NCBI RefSeq assembly: GCF_001512285.1
Contig: NZ_LNUV01000006.1
Coordinates: 1,724,361-1,788,360 of the forward strand
Length of the DNA: 64,000 bases
Reading direction: 5' to 3'
Source: Arthrobacter sp. EpRS71
GTDB taxonomy: Bacteria > Actinomycetota > Actinomycetes > Actinomycetales > Micrococcaceae
The translations under genes and the position numbers were made by a program. The stretch's first letter is position 1. Every line of letters begins with the position of its first letter. The notes beneath the pieces were generated by a model. The model did not search any database, was not told the origin of the DNA, and saw only the letters and a program-made list of their open reading frames with translations. Shown here piece after piece: positions 40,991 through 50,382 of this stretch.

Positions 40991-41851
40991 TCAGGGCCGT
41001 TGTGACGCTGCCGCGGCCGGTTCGAGGTCGGCCAGGGTAAGTAGACGGGTGGGAGCGTTCGGGAAGTGCACCGTGGAGGTAACGCCCAGGCCGGGCCCAA
41101 CATGGATCAGCTCGCCGGATTCCATGGGGCGCCAGCCCGGGTTAGGGTCCATGGGTTCAGTGGCGAAGAGAACGTGCGGCGCATGGGAAAGCCCGGTGCT
41201 CCTTGAGCGGATTCGTCGGCTTCGAACGTCCAGCGGGGCGGACCCAGTGGCCGGTTGCCTTTCGAGCACGTACAACTCGTGGGTAGCCGGGTACCTCAGC
41301 GCCCACATGTCTGTTGCGGTGGACAGGATGAAGTTGAGGCTGAACACGGGTAGTTCCCTGGCCACCCAGTTGATGGCCTCCACTATGCCGGTCCCCACAT
41401 CTCCTCCGGCTCTTCGCGTTTCCGCTGTGATCAGTGCGAAGAGGCGCTCACTGTCGGACTGTCCCAGCACCAGGTCCATCACGCCGAGCTCGTTGAGGCG
41501 CTGATCGAGGTGTTCCAGGCCGTGAAGAACGCCGTTGTGCGCAAACAGCCGCCCGTCCTGTTCAAACGGGTGGGTGTTGACCATGGTGAGCGCGCCGGTG
41601 CTGGCGTACCTCACATGGGCCAGAAACGTGGTGCTTACCAGGTCCCTCGCTTCACGGGCGAACGCGTGATCTTCCCATGCTGCCAAAGGCTGTTTGGCCA
41701 CGTGAGCTTTACCGGCCGGGTCAAAAGTGCCAATGCCGGCGCCGTCGGGCTCCCGCCGGCTCTGAACGGAGAGGCTGTCCGGTGCGTCCAACAACCAGAA
41801 CGTGGCACGCACCGGCCGTGGACCGGCGTGGAGCCCAAAGAGACGGCACAT
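40991..41851 (-). CDS. Class II glutamine amidotransferase
   Basis: 286 residues. It starts MCRLFGLHAG, so Cys2 is the nucleophile after Met removal. Also seen: DGAGIGTFDP, FLAHVRYAST and THPFEQDGRLFAHNGVLHG, the Ntn-hydrolase glutaminase signature of the YafJ/EgtC group. ATG 41851 has GGAAGGGA upstream and lies 20 bases after gadB, so they are likely co-transcribed. No ergothioneine gene is near, so EgtC is not claimed; a glutaminase feeding glutamate to GadB is an attractive inference. Confidence 0.87.
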   Translation of the reverse strand: MCRLFGLHAGPRPVRATFWLLDAPDSLSVQSRREPDGAGIGTFDPAGKAHVAKQPLAAWEDHAFAREARDLVSTTFLAHVRYASTGALTMVNTHPFEQDGRLFAHNGVLHGLEHLDQRLNELGVMDLVLGQSDSERLFALITAETRRAGGDVGTGIVEAINWVARELPVFSLNFILSTATDMWALRYPATHELYVLERQPATGSAPLDVRSRRIRSRSTGLSHAPHVLFATEPMDPNPGWRPMESGELIHVGPGLGVTSTVHFPNAPTRLLTLADLEPAAAASQRP

Positions 41852-41871
41852 GGCGAACTCCCTTCCAACGG

Positions 41872-43272
41872 CTAGTGGTGGAAGCCTTCTGATTGCTTGA
41901 CGGTGGGCATCGGTGCAGTGAGGCTGTCCAGGTAGTCCACTTCCTTCTTGAGGTCAGCCAGGAAACTGGAGGCGAGGTCGCGGGTGAAACCGTTGCGGAC
42001 CACGATCCTCTGGACGGTGACCTCGCTCAAACCATCGGGCAGGGGGTAAGCCGGAACCAGCCAGCCGTTCATCCTGAGCCGCTCCGAGAGGTGGTGCAGG
42101 TTCCAGTGTTCGGTGTGACCCTCGCTGAGCTGCCAAGCGAACACTGGGATGTCGGACCCGTCACTCCACAACGTGAACGCGTCCATGGCCCCGATCTCGC
42201 TGGAGAGGTACAGCGCCACATCCCGGGACGTCGCCTGGACCGACCTGTAGCCGGCAAAACCAAGGCGGAGGAACAGGTAATACTGCAGCAATACCTGGGC
42301 GCCGGGGCGGGAGAAGTTCAGGGCAAACGTGGGCATGTCCCCGCCCAAGTAGCTGACATGGAAGATCAGGTCCTCGGGGAGTGCCGCCGCATCCCGCCAC
42401 ACCACCCATCCGAGGCCGGGATACACCAGCCCGTATTTATGGCCGGAGGTGTTGATCGACGCGACGCGGGGGAGCCGGAAATCCCATACCGTTTCCGGTT
42501 GCAGGAACGGCGCCACCATGGCCCCGGAAGCGCCGTCCACATGGATGGGGACGTCCAGTCCGCGGCGTGCCTGGATCTCGTCCAAGGCTTCGGAGATGAG
42601 TTCCACGGGTTCGTACTTGCCGGTGTAGGTGACGCCCAGGATGGCCACGACGCCAATGGTGTTTTCGTCCACGTACTGGTCAAGGTCGTGGCCGTCCAAG
42701 GTGGGGTGTTCGGCCGAGACTGGGACAAAACGGGGCTCCACATCCCAGTAGTTGCAGAACTTCTCCCAGCACACTTGGACCGCAGAGCTGAGGATGAGGT
42801 TGGGTTTCTCCGTGGACTTCCCGGCGGCGCGCCGTGCATGCTGCCAGCGCCGCTTCAACGCCAAACCACCCAGCATGCAGGCCTCGGACGAACCGATAGT
42901 GGAGGTGCCGACGCTCTTTGCGGGATCCGGCGCATTCCACAAGTCCGCGAGCATCCGCCAGCACCGGGTTTCAATGAGCGCTGTTTGGGGGTACTCGTCC
43001 TTGTCGATCATGTTCTTGTCGAACGTCTCGGCGTACAGCTTTGAGGCTTCCGGTTCCATCCACGTCCCCACAAACGTGGCCAGGTTCAGCCGGGAATTGC
43101 CGTCCAGCATCGCTTCATCGTGGACAACCTGGTAGGCCGTGGCGGGCAGGGACTCGCCGTCAGGCAGGGTGAAACGGGGAAATATGGTGGATTCTCCGGG
43201 CCTGCTGAACAAAGGATTGAGTTCGACGGCGGTGTCCGGTTCATGCTGTGACGCTCGGTGGGACCTGCTCAT
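41872..43272 (-). CDS. gadB: Glutamate decarboxylase
   Basis: 466 residues from ATG 43272 (AAGGAG 7 bases before). This PLP group II decarboxylase converts glutamate to GABA, consuming a proton. Seen: the GadA/B-type N-terminus (FPRFTLPDGESLPATAYQVV), STIGSSEACMLGGLALKRRW, HVDGASGAMVAPF and PLP lysine in INTSGHKYGLVYPG. Length matches E. coli GadB. Divergent to the IclR gene (134-base gap). No gadC antiporter is adjacent. Confidence 0.95.
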   Translation of the reverse strand: MSRSHRASQHEPDTAVELNPLFSRPGESTIFPRFTLPDGESLPATAYQVVHDEAMLDGNSRLNLATFVGTWMEPEASKLYAETFDKNMIDKDEYPQTALIETRCWRMLADLWNAPDPAKSVGTSTIGSSEACMLGGLALKRRWQHARRAAGKSTEKPNLILSSAVQVCWEKFCNYWDVEPRFVPVSAEHPTLDGHDLDQYVDENTIGVVAILGVTYTGKYEPVELISEALDEIQARRGLDVPIHVDGASGAMVAPFLQPETVWDFRLPRVASINTSGHKYGLVYPGLGWVVWRDAAALPEDLIFHVSYLGGDMPTFALNFSRPGAQVLLQYYLFLRLGFAGYRSVQATSRDVALYLSSEIGAMDAFTLWSDGSDIPVFAWQLSEGHTEHWNLHHLSERLRMNGWLVPAYPLPDGLSEVTVQRIVVRNGFTRDLASSFLADLKKEVDYLDSLTAPMPTVKQSEGFHH

Positions 43273-43406
43273 GGGGCAACTCCTTGGGATTGTCCGCTTG
43301 CGCGGGGGCGCAACCTGTCTCCGGCTCACGCTACCGGGCACTGGCCGCCCACCCAAGGCTTCCCATATATAGGGAGTCATTCCGGTTCCGTGGGAGAATC
43401 GGAGAC

Positions 43407-44177
43407 ATGGAAGCCACTACCGCCGGAGCCCGGACGCTTGAACGCGGACTCAGCCTGATTGACCACGTAGCGGCCGGCAACCATCGGCTCGAGGACATCA
43501 CCAAAGCCGCAGGACTCAGCAGATCCGCCACCCACAGAATGCTGACCTCCTTGGTGGGAGCCAGGTACCTGAGCCAAGCGGAGGACCGCAGCTACCACCT
43601 GGGCGTGAAGCTCTTGGAATTGGGCACACAAGCCCAAACCAGCATCGATCTTCCCGGTGCCGTGCAGCAGATCCTGTCCGACATTGCCCGCATCACCTTG
43701 GACGCGACCCACTTGGGAATACTCTCCGGGGATGAAGTGGTCTATCTGGCCAAGGCCCGTGGCCACCGGGGGTTCGAGATGACTTCCTATCCGGGTGTCC
43801 GGCGGATGGCCCAAACCACCGCGCTGGGCAAGGTGCTGCTTGCGGAGAAGGATGACGCAGAGGCCATCAAGGCTTTTAACCACACCATCACTCCAACGCC
43901 TCTCTCCATCAGGACTGCCGAAGATTTCCTGGCCGCACTTCATCAGGCCAAACAAAACGGTTACGCGATGGACGACCAGGAGAATGAACTCGGAATCACG
44001 TGCCTGGCCATCGGGATACCGGACTTGAGCGGCGCCATGGCTGCCGCCGTCTCAGTCTCGGCACCCAGCGTCCACATGACTCCCGAGCGCATCCAGTCCC
44101 TTGTTGCTTTGCTGCAGAAGTTCCAGCCAGAGCTCACCAGCTGCCTGCCGCCGGGATTTGAAAGGGCTTGGATCTAG
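43407..44177 (+). CDS. IclR-family regulator (KdgR-like by context)
   Basis: 256 residues from ATG 43407. An N-terminal winged helix (DITKAAGLSRSATHRMLTSL at about 30-50) is followed by a GAF-like effector domain (LGILSGDEVVYLAKARGHRG and GVRRMAQTTALGKVLLAEKD). It is convergent with the KDG operon, ending 19 bases from kdgK. IclR proteins include KdgR, the regulator of ketodeoxygluconate genes, so it probably controls that operon via the dyad at 50102 (inference); gadB is divergent and another possible target. Confidence 0.9.
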   Translation: MEATTAGARTLERGLSLIDHVAAGNHRLEDITKAAGLSRSATHRMLTSLVGARYLSQAEDRSYHLGVKLLELGTQAQTSIDLPGAVQQILSDIARITLDATHLGILSGDEVVYLAKARGHRGFEMTSYPGVRRMAQTTALGKVLLAEKDDAEAIKAFNHTITPTPLSIRTAEDFLAALHQAKQNGYAMDDQENELGITCLAIGIPDLSGAMAAAVSVSAPSVHMTPERIQSLVALLQKFQPELTSCLPPGFERAWI

Positions 44178-44196
44178 GCAGAGGATCCAGCCCAGG

Positions 44197-45150
44197 CTAC
44201 CGGGCCACGGGCTCCGAAGCATCGAGCAGACCCAACTCGTTCCGCCGCGGCATGCCTTCCCAATCGCCGGGTACCAAACAGGCGAAGGCGCCGGTTCGCA
44301 CTGCGGTGAGCAGCCTGTCTTCCACGGAAGCTCCGGCGAGGAGGTCAGAGATATATCCGGCCACGAACGCGTCACCTGCGCCTACGGTGTCTACAGCGTT
44401 GATCCGGACTGCCTCCTGGCGATACGCGGAGCCGTCGATGACGCCGACACAACCCAGCGGACCGTTCTTGATGATTACTTGCTCCGGCCCCAAGGCGGCG
44501 ATCTTGTGTGCGAGATCGAGGGAATCCGCCCCGTGGCCCACAGCGATTGCGGCTTCGTCGTCGCCGGCAAAAATGATGTCCGCCCGTTCAATAAACTTGC
44601 GAAAGACCGGCCCGGCCTTGTCCTCCGTCCACAGTGCAGCGCGGTAGTTGAGGTCGAACGAGACCGTCACCCCGGCTTCGCGCGCCACGGACATAGCGAA
44701 CATCGCCGCTTCGTAGGCTGACTCAGACAGGCCGGGAGTGATTCCTGTCAGGTGCAGGAGCTTCGCGTTCCGGATGGCATCCACGGGGACATCTTCCGGA
44801 GCCAAGCGTGAGCCTGCACTGGCGGATCGGTAGTACCAGACCTTGAGGTGCTCCAAGGTGCGGCGTTCCTTGATCATGAGTCCCGTGGGCGCTTCTGCGT
44901 CGCGGATTCCCAGCGTGGTGATGCCCTCCGCGGCTACTTCGCGGAGCACGAGGTCACCGAGGCTGTCTTGGCCTACCCGTCCGAGCCAGGTCACGCTGGT
45001 ACCCAGCCGTTTCAAGGCGATGGCGAAGTTGGTCTCGGCTCCGCCCATGCCCAGTCCCAGCGAACGTGCATGGGCCAAGGGGCCAGGCGTTTCGGCCTTC
45101 ATCAGCGCCATGGTTTCGCCCATGGTCACCACGTCCGTGGAGGTAGTCAC
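44197..45150 (-). CDS. kdgK: 2-keto-3-deoxygluconate kinase (PfkB family)
   Basis: 317 residues from GTG 45150, which overlaps the aldolase stop (GTGA). This carbohydrate kinase has MGETMALMKAETPGPL at the start, GGAETNFAIALKRLG for substrate binding, and DTVGAGDAFVAGY with the catalytic Asp. It phosphorylates 2-keto-3-deoxygluconate to KDPG for the aldolase coded just upstream. Last gene of the operon. Confidence 0.9.
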   Translation of the reverse strand: MTTSTDVVTMGETMALMKAETPGPLAHARSLGLGMGGAETNFAIALKRLGTSVTWLGRVGQDSLGDLVLREVAAEGITTLGIRDAEAPTGLMIKERRTLEHLKVWYYRSASAGSRLAPEDVPVDAIRNAKLLHLTGITPGLSESAYEAAMFAMSVAREAGVTVSFDLNYRAALWTEDKAGPVFRKFIERADIIFAGDDEAAIAVGHGADSLDLAHKIAALGPEQVIIKNGPLGCVGVIDGSAYRQEAVRINAVDTVGAGDAFVAGYISDLLAGASVEDRLLTAVRTGAFACLVPGDWEGMPRRNELGLLDASEPVAR

Positions 45151-45827
45151 TTGGCTGCCCTCGTTTCCATGGCGTCCGCCACCAGTCGGCTGAGTTTCTC
45201 TGCCCGCGCCGTCAGCTCCGTCAAGCTTCCGCCTGAGAACGCATCGCGCAGCAGCGGCCCGCCGAGGCTGACGGCCAAGGCGCCAGCCGCGATCCACGCC
45301 GGAGCGTCGTCGATCCCGATGCCTCCGGACGGGACGATGCGCATGTCCGGAAATGGTCCCCGGAGCTGGCCGATGTACCCGGCGCCCACGGCCGAGGCCG
45401 GAAAAAGTTTCACCGCTGTGGCACCGGCGCCCCAGCCCGCCAGCAGTTCAGTGGGCGTCAGTCCGCCCGGGAACACCGGGATGCCACGCTCGACGGCGGC
45501 GCTCACCACTGTGGTGACCATCGCCGGCGTGACGAGATAGTCCGCACCGTCGTCGAGGGCTTGCCGTGCTTGGCCCACGGTGGTGATGGTACCGACGCCG
45601 ATCTCGGCCTCCGTTCCGAATTCAGCCTTGAGCCGTGGCAGTTCCTCGAAGACTCCCTGTGTGCTGAGGGTCAGCTCAATGGACCGGACGCCACCGCGCA
45701 CCAGTGCATCAATCACCGGGGCGTACTCGCGGGCGTGGTGAGCTCGCATGACCGCCACCACGGGGTTGGCCTGCAGGATCGCCGAAGGGGCCGGGCGTTG
45801 GATGTTGCTTGGTTGACTGTCGCTCAT
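45147..45827 (-). CDS. eda: KDPG aldolase (2-dehydro-3-deoxyphosphogluconate aldolase)
   Basis: 226 residues from ATG 45827, overlapping the SDR stop (ATGA). This class I aldolase splits KDPG to pyruvate and glyceraldehyde 3-phosphate. Seen: the Glu region GGVRSIELTLSTQG, GVGTITTVGQARQALDDGAD and the Schiff-base Lys in AVKLFPASAVG. Standard length. It works directly after KdgK. Confidence 0.93.
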   Translation of the reverse strand: MSDSQPSNIQRPAPSAILQANPVVAVMRAHHAREYAPVIDALVRGGVRSIELTLSTQGVFEELPRLKAEFGTEAEIGVGTITTVGQARQALDDGADYLVTPAMVTTVVSAAVERGIPVFPGGLTPTELLAGWGAGATAVKLFPASAVGAGYIGQLRGPFPDMRIVPSGGIGIDDAPAWIAAGALAVSLGGPLLRDAFSGGSLTELTARAEKLSRLVADAMETRAAK

Positions 45828-46600
45828 CGGGCCAGCCACCCGCCGTCCACCGGAAGAACAACACCATGGACATAATCCGCGGCGGCCGAGGCAAGGAATA
45901 CCACTGCCCCGGCCAGGTCGTTACCTGTTCCCCAGCGGGCGGCGGGGATCCGACTGGATATCTGCTCATTCCGAACGGAGTCGGCCAACAGGGCTTCATT
46001 CATGTCCGTGGCGATGTAGCCAGGGGCCACGGCATTGACGTTCACGCCTTGCGGGGCCCATTCGTTGCAGAGGGCCTTGGTCAGCTGGGCCACCGCACCC
46101 TTGGAAGCTGCGTAGGCGGGAACCCGTAACCCGCCCTGGAAGGTCAGGAGGGACGCCAGGTTGATGATTTTGCCCTGTCCGCGCCCAACCATGGCCTTTC
46201 CGAAGCCTTGGCAGAGCTGGAACACTGCCCGGGTATTGATGTTCATGACGGCGTCGAAGTCCTCCAGTGGGAACTCGACGGAGTCGTGGCGGATCTGGGT
46301 TCCGGCATTGTTCACCAGGATGTCGATCCGGTGCTTTGCCAGCGTTGTTTCGACGGCTGCGGCCACCGATTCCTGGTTCGACAGGTCGATTGCGACAGCC
46401 TCGGCGGTGAGGCCTGCCTCTGCCGCGGCACGGGTCAATTCCGGTGCGAGCGGTCCACGCTGTAGCGCAACCACATTGGCGCCAGCCCGGATCAGGCCCA
46501 AGGCAATGCCCAAGCCGATACCCCTGGACGCTCCGGTGACGGCCGCCGTCGAGCCTGTCAGGTCAAAAGGCGCACGCAGCGCCAGTGCGATGTCAGTCAT
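45824..46600 (-). CDS. kduD: SDR, 2-deoxy-D-gluconate 3-dehydrogenase-like
   Basis: 258 residues. This classical SDR has VTGASRGIGLGIALG, NNAGTQIRHDSVEF and catalytic YAASKGAVAQLTKAL. It is most like KduD/gluconate 5-dehydrogenase-type enzymes that interconvert keto-deoxy or keto-gluconate forms; the exact substrate is not certain. ATGA overlaps with both neighbours. Confidence 0.88.
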   Translation of the reverse strand: MTDIALALRAPFDLTGSTAAVTGASRGIGLGIALGLIRAGANVVALQRGPLAPELTRAAAEAGLTAEAVAIDLSNQESVAAAVETTLAKHRIDILVNNAGTQIRHDSVEFPLEDFDAVMNINTRAVFQLCQGFGKAMVGRGQGKIINLASLLTFQGGLRVPAYAASKGAVAQLTKALCNEWAPQGVNVNAVAPGYIATDMNEALLADSVRNEQISSRIPAARWGTGNDLAGAVVFLASAAADYVHGVVLPVDGGWLAR

Positions 46601-47661
46601 GCTTCTTCCTTGCCGAGCTCCGCTGCGGTAGCGGGGCCCACGAATACTTTGAGGACCGCGCCGGCGGTCATGGCCTTGGTGAACGCGGCCAGGGTCTCTT
46701 CGAGCGGGAAGACCTCCACCGGGATACGGCCCAGCCCAAGGTCGCCGCCCTCGATCAGGCGGACGGCACGTTCGACGTCGGCCCGTGTGTAGACGCGGAC
46801 GCCCACCACAGTGTTTTCGGAGAAGGTGAGTGCCTGCAGGTCCACCTCGACGGGCTTCTTATAGACACCCACCAGGACGATGGTGCCCAAAACGCGGACA
46901 GCCTTCGGCAGGACCGCGGCCACGGAAGGGTGAGCAGCGGAATCAAAAACGATGTCAGCACCGTCCCCGCCAGTTGCCTCCAGGATGGCCTCGATGGGGT
47001 CTGCTCCGGAAGCGACGGTTTCGAAGCCAAGCTCTTCTGCCACCTTGCGGCGATCTTCGGACGGTTCGGAGATCAGCACGCTGCCGGCCCCTTCGTGACG
47101 CGCAACAAGTGCCGTGAGGATGCCAATGGGACCGGCGCCGAACACCACCACGCGCTCGCCGCCCCGCAGGCCCGAGCGGGAAACGGCATGCACGGCGACG
47201 GCCAGTGGCTCCGCCAGAGCGGCCTCCAGGAGTGGAACTGCTGAGCTGATGGGGATCAACGTTTCGGCTGGCAGGGCAACGTATTCCGCCAGGGATCCCG
47301 CGATGTCGATCCCGTAGAGCTTCAGGCTGCGGCACACATGGGTGTCCCCCTGCCTGCAGGGGTGGCAGTTCCCGCAGTGGATCAAGGGCTCAACGATGAC
47401 CCTGGTGCCCGCTGCCGGACCTTCCGGGGCGGCGATGTCCACGATGCCCGTGATCTCGTGGCCCATTACCACGGGTGCTTCGGCACGGGGGTGGCTGCCG
47501 TGGAGGATGGAGAAGTCCGTGCCGCAAATACCGGTTAGCTCCGACCGGACCAAGGCCCAGCCCTCCGGCACCTCGGGGAGCGGCACGGTCCGGTATTTGA
47601 TGGTGTCCGGGCCGGTCCAGACGGCCGCGCTCATGGTCTTGACCTCAGTTTCGATGCTCAT
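46597..47661 (-). CDS. Zinc-binding alcohol dehydrogenase (sugar/polyol type)
   Basis: 354 residues. This MDR enzyme has catalytic zinc Cys in CGTDFSILHG and GHEITGIV, structural zinc cysteines in CGNCHPCRQGDTHVC, and nucleotide site VVFGAGPIGILTALVA. Similar to threonine/sorbitol/idonate dehydrogenases; idonate 5-dehydrogenase would fit the keto-gluconate context. Coupled by 4-base overlaps on both sides. Confidence 0.9.
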   Translation of the reverse strand: MSIETEVKTMSAAVWTGPDTIKYRTVPLPEVPEGWALVRSELTGICGTDFSILHGSHPRAEAPVVMGHEITGIVDIAAPEGPAAGTRVIVEPLIHCGNCHPCRQGDTHVCRSLKLYGIDIAGSLAEYVALPAETLIPISSAVPLLEAALAEPLAVAVHAVSRSGLRGGERVVVFGAGPIGILTALVARHEGAGSVLISEPSEDRRKVAEELGFETVASGADPIEAILEATGGDGADIVFDSAAHPSVAAVLPKAVRVLGTIVLVGVYKKPVEVDLQALTFSENTVVGVRVYTRADVERAVRLIEGGDLGLGRIPVEVFPLEETLAAFTKAMTAGAVLKVFVGPATAAELGKEEA

Positions 47662-48674
47662 GAAGCCACGCTTCCCATCAGCACTTCATGGTTGAGGATG
47701 TTTCGCGGCGTGCGGCCAGCACATACCTCCACTACGTTTTCCACCGTGCGTCGCTTGAGTTCCGCATAGGACTCCTCGCTGTACCAGGCAGCGTGCGGTG
47801 TGAGGACCACATTGTCCAGTTCGAGCAACGGACTGGTCCTGGGCAGGGGCTCAACTTCGAAGACGTCCAGGCCTGCAGCATGCAGCCGTCCGTCCTTGAG
47901 GGCCGCCGCCACGGCATCCGTATCCACCACTCCGCCGCGGCACGTATTTACCAGCACAGCGCCCGGTTTCACCCTGTCCAGGACATCACCGTTGATCAGA
48001 TGGTGCGTGTAGTGGTTGAGCGGCACATGGAGGGAGATCACGTCGGCACGGGCAATGAGCTCCTCGAAACTGACCACGGTGATCCCGTCCTCCGTGACAA
48101 CCCCGGGTGCCAGCAACGGATCGGACCCAATAACCTGGTACCCCAGTCCCTTCGCCTTCCGGCCCGTGGCTGCGCCAATCAAGCCCAACCCCACCACCCC
48201 GAACACGCGCTCGCTGATCCGGTGCAACGGTTGAACCGGCTGGAGGGAGTAATCGCCGCGGCGTACACCGCGGTCCAACTGCGCGATCCCGCGCGCCAGG
48301 CTGACGGCCAGGGCAATCGCATGGTCGCTGACGTCTTCCGTGCCGTAGTCGGGGACGTTGCAGACGGCCACGCCGCGCGCGGTGGCGGCTCCGACGTCGA
48401 GCGTGTCAACCCCGACGCCGTAGCGACCGATCGCTTTCAGGCCTTGCAAAGCGTCCAGAACCTTGGCGGTGATGGGCGCGTACTGGACCACGATCGCGTC
48501 TGCGTCGGCGGCGGCAGCGATCACCTCGTCCTCGGTACGACATTGCGCCAGAACCAGTTCGACGCCTGCCTCCCTGGCGACTGCCCGCTCGATGTCGATC
48601 GAATGATGATCGCAATCGGTGATGACTATTTTGCTCGGATGGATGGGCGTAACGGGGGTGGTGGGTTGTTGCAT
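47658..48674 (-). CDS. D-2-hydroxyacid dehydrogenase (C-terminal-binding-protein type)
   Basis: 338 residues. NAD motif VGLGLIGAATGRKAKGLG; catalytic Arg in NTCRGGVVDT, Glu in DVFEVEPLPRTSP and His in LTPHAAWYSEES, the triad of this family. It may reduce 2-keto sugar acids, fitting the operon. Its first base is the last base of the transporter stop codon on the minus strand, so coupling is tight. Confidence 0.92.
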   Translation of the reverse strand: MQQPTTPVTPIHPSKIVITDCDHHSIDIERAVAREAGVELVLAQCRTEDEVIAAAADADAIVVQYAPITAKVLDALQGLKAIGRYGVGVDTLDVGAATARGVAVCNVPDYGTEDVSDHAIALAVSLARGIAQLDRGVRRGDYSLQPVQPLHRISERVFGVVGLGLIGAATGRKAKGLGYQVIGSDPLLAPGVVTEDGITVVSFEELIARADVISLHVPLNHYTHHLINGDVLDRVKPGAVLVNTCRGGVVDTDAVAAALKDGRLHAAGLDVFEVEPLPRTSPLLELDNVVLTPHAAWYSEESYAELKRRTVENVVEVCAGRTPRNILNHEVLMGSVAS

Positions 48675-50089
48675 TACTTGGCGTCCTCTTCAAGGAGAAG
48701 GTCACGGCCGACCGTCTCCGGGGATTTGATGGTGGTGAACAAGCTGATGCCCATCATTGCCATCATGTAGATGGCAACGGGGATCCAGGATCCGCTGAAG
48801 GCCGTGACTAAAGCGGAACAGATCAGCGGGGCGACGCCGCCGCCAAACACGGAGGAGAACTCGCGGCCAAGGGCAACGCCGGCATAGCGGTAGCGTGCAC
48901 CGAAGAGCTCAGGGAAGTACGCGGCCTGGACGCCTACGGATCCCTGCGCGGCAAAGATGAAGCCCAAGACGATGACCAGCGAAATCAGGAACAGATTGCC
49001 GGTATTGATCAGCAGGAAGGCCGGGATGGGGAAGATGAACAGGAAAGTGGTCACCACGAGGTACATGGAGCGGCGACCGAACCTGTCCGAGAGGTTGCCA
49101 AACACGTAGGCGGACACGCAGGCGAACAGCGCACCAACCAGCAGTACCTTGGGGATGAATGTGGCGTCGATCTTGAGTTGGCTGATGAGGTAGGAGCCAA
49201 GGAAGACCTGGAACAGGTAGGAGTGGGCGTTGGCGCCCACGTTCATGAAAAACACACGGGCGAGGTTCTTGCGGCCGTTCTTAACTACATCCGCTACGGG
49301 AGTGTCTTTCTTGCCGATCGCTCCTTCCTGCTGAAGTTCTTGGAAAACAGGGGATTCCTTGAGCTTGCGGCGAATGACGTAGGCGGCGATCGTCACGAAG
49401 ATCGACGAGAAAAAGACCAGTCGCCATCCGTAGGACTCCAGCGCTTCCTTGGGCATCATCTGGACGAGGATCCATACAACTGCGCCGAGAGCGGTTCCGG
49501 CCGCTGCCCCGACGAAGACCAGCGAGGCGTACTTGCCGCGCTGGCCCTTGGGGGCGGTTTCCGCGATGAGGACCACACCGCCGGCCTGCTCAGCGCCGGC
49601 GCCGAAGCCCTGGAGGAACCTGCAAGCCACCAGGAGTGCCGGGGCCCAGAGCCCGGCTTGCTCGTAAGTGGGCAGCAGTCCGATGGCGAACGTCGCGATG
49701 CCCATGAGGAAGAGGGTGGCCACCAGCACCCACTTGCGGCCCAAGCGATCGCCGTACTTGGAGAAGAAGAGTCCTCCCAGGGGCCGGGCGCCGAAGCCAA
49801 CGGCATAGGCGCCGAAGGCTGCGAGGATGCCGATCGCAGGATCGACGTTGGGGAAGAAGATCGTGTTGAAGATGATCGCGGAGGCCGTTCCGTAGATCAC
49901 AAAGTCGTACTGCTCCAGGGCGGTTCCGATGAGTCCTGCCCATGCTGCACGGCGGACGTTCTTCACCTCGGACGGGGTGCCGGTACCTGGCCGGCCGGCA
50001 TTCTGAACAACGCTGTTCTCAGTCAATCTTGTCTCCAAGCGAGTGATGGCTAGAGGTAGTAGCCGTTTGGTGGGGGATATGGTTTTCAT
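48674..50089 (-). CDS. MFS transporter, metabolite:H+ symporter (MHS) type
   Basis: 471 residues from ATG 50089, or 450 from TTG 50026, which has GGAG well placed and begins TENSVVQN; the shorter form may be correct. Twelve helices; GARPLGGLFFSKYGDRLGRK is the family loop. MHS carriers import organic or sugar acids with protons. As first gene of the KDG operon, directly after the palindromic operator, it probably imports the inducing acid (inference). Confidence 0.9.
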   Translation of the reverse strand: MKTISPTKRLLPLAITRLETRLTENSVVQNAGRPGTGTPSEVKNVRRAAWAGLIGTALEQYDFVIYGTASAIIFNTIFFPNVDPAIGILAAFGAYAVGFGARPLGGLFFSKYGDRLGRKWVLVATLFLMGIATFAIGLLPTYEQAGLWAPALLVACRFLQGFGAGAEQAGGVVLIAETAPKGQRGKYASLVFVGAAAGTALGAVVWILVQMMPKEALESYGWRLVFFSSIFVTIAAYVIRRKLKESPVFQELQQEGAIGKKDTPVADVVKNGRKNLARVFFMNVGANAHSYLFQVFLGSYLISQLKIDATFIPKVLLVGALFACVSAYVFGNLSDRFGRRSMYLVVTTFLFIFPIPAFLLINTGNLFLISLVIVLGFIFAAQGSVGVQAAYFPELFGARYRYAGVALGREFSSVFGGGVAPLICSALVTAFSGSWIPVAIYMMAMMGISLFTTIKSPETVGRDLLLEEDAK

Positions 50090-50101
50090 AGATTCCGATT
50101 A

Positions 50102-50118
50102 TCGGGATGGCATCCCGA
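50102..50118. promoter_or_regulatory. Palindromic operator candidate of the KDG operon
   Basis: TCGGGATG-G-CATCCCGA: perfect 8-base arms with a 1-base centre, 13 bases before the transporter ATG. Probably bound by the IclR regulator coded at the operon's other end, or by another repressor. Confidence 0.6.
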
Positions 50119-50382
50119 AAACCGCTGGAGATAAATGTAGCCCATCTTCACTGGGTTAGAAAGCGATTTCTGAAAAGTAGAAGAGACAAGCCGCGCATCT
50201 GGATCCGGGCGCAGAAGGCCACCTGCATTGTTGTGAGGCCCGATTTGCGCCCCAAAAACTCGTATGAGTGTGCAGAGCGGGCCGCGCAGCGGCAGTTTTA
50301 GGCGTCGCTGACGAAAGTATGGGTCACGAGGCTGTAGCTGGCGAGGCTATCGCTGATGAACTGGTGATGGGACCATTGACGT

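Noticed and set aside
40991..41851. EgtC of ergothioneine synthesis
   Set aside because: No egtA, egtB or egtD is adjacent; only the general class II amidotransferase call is supported.
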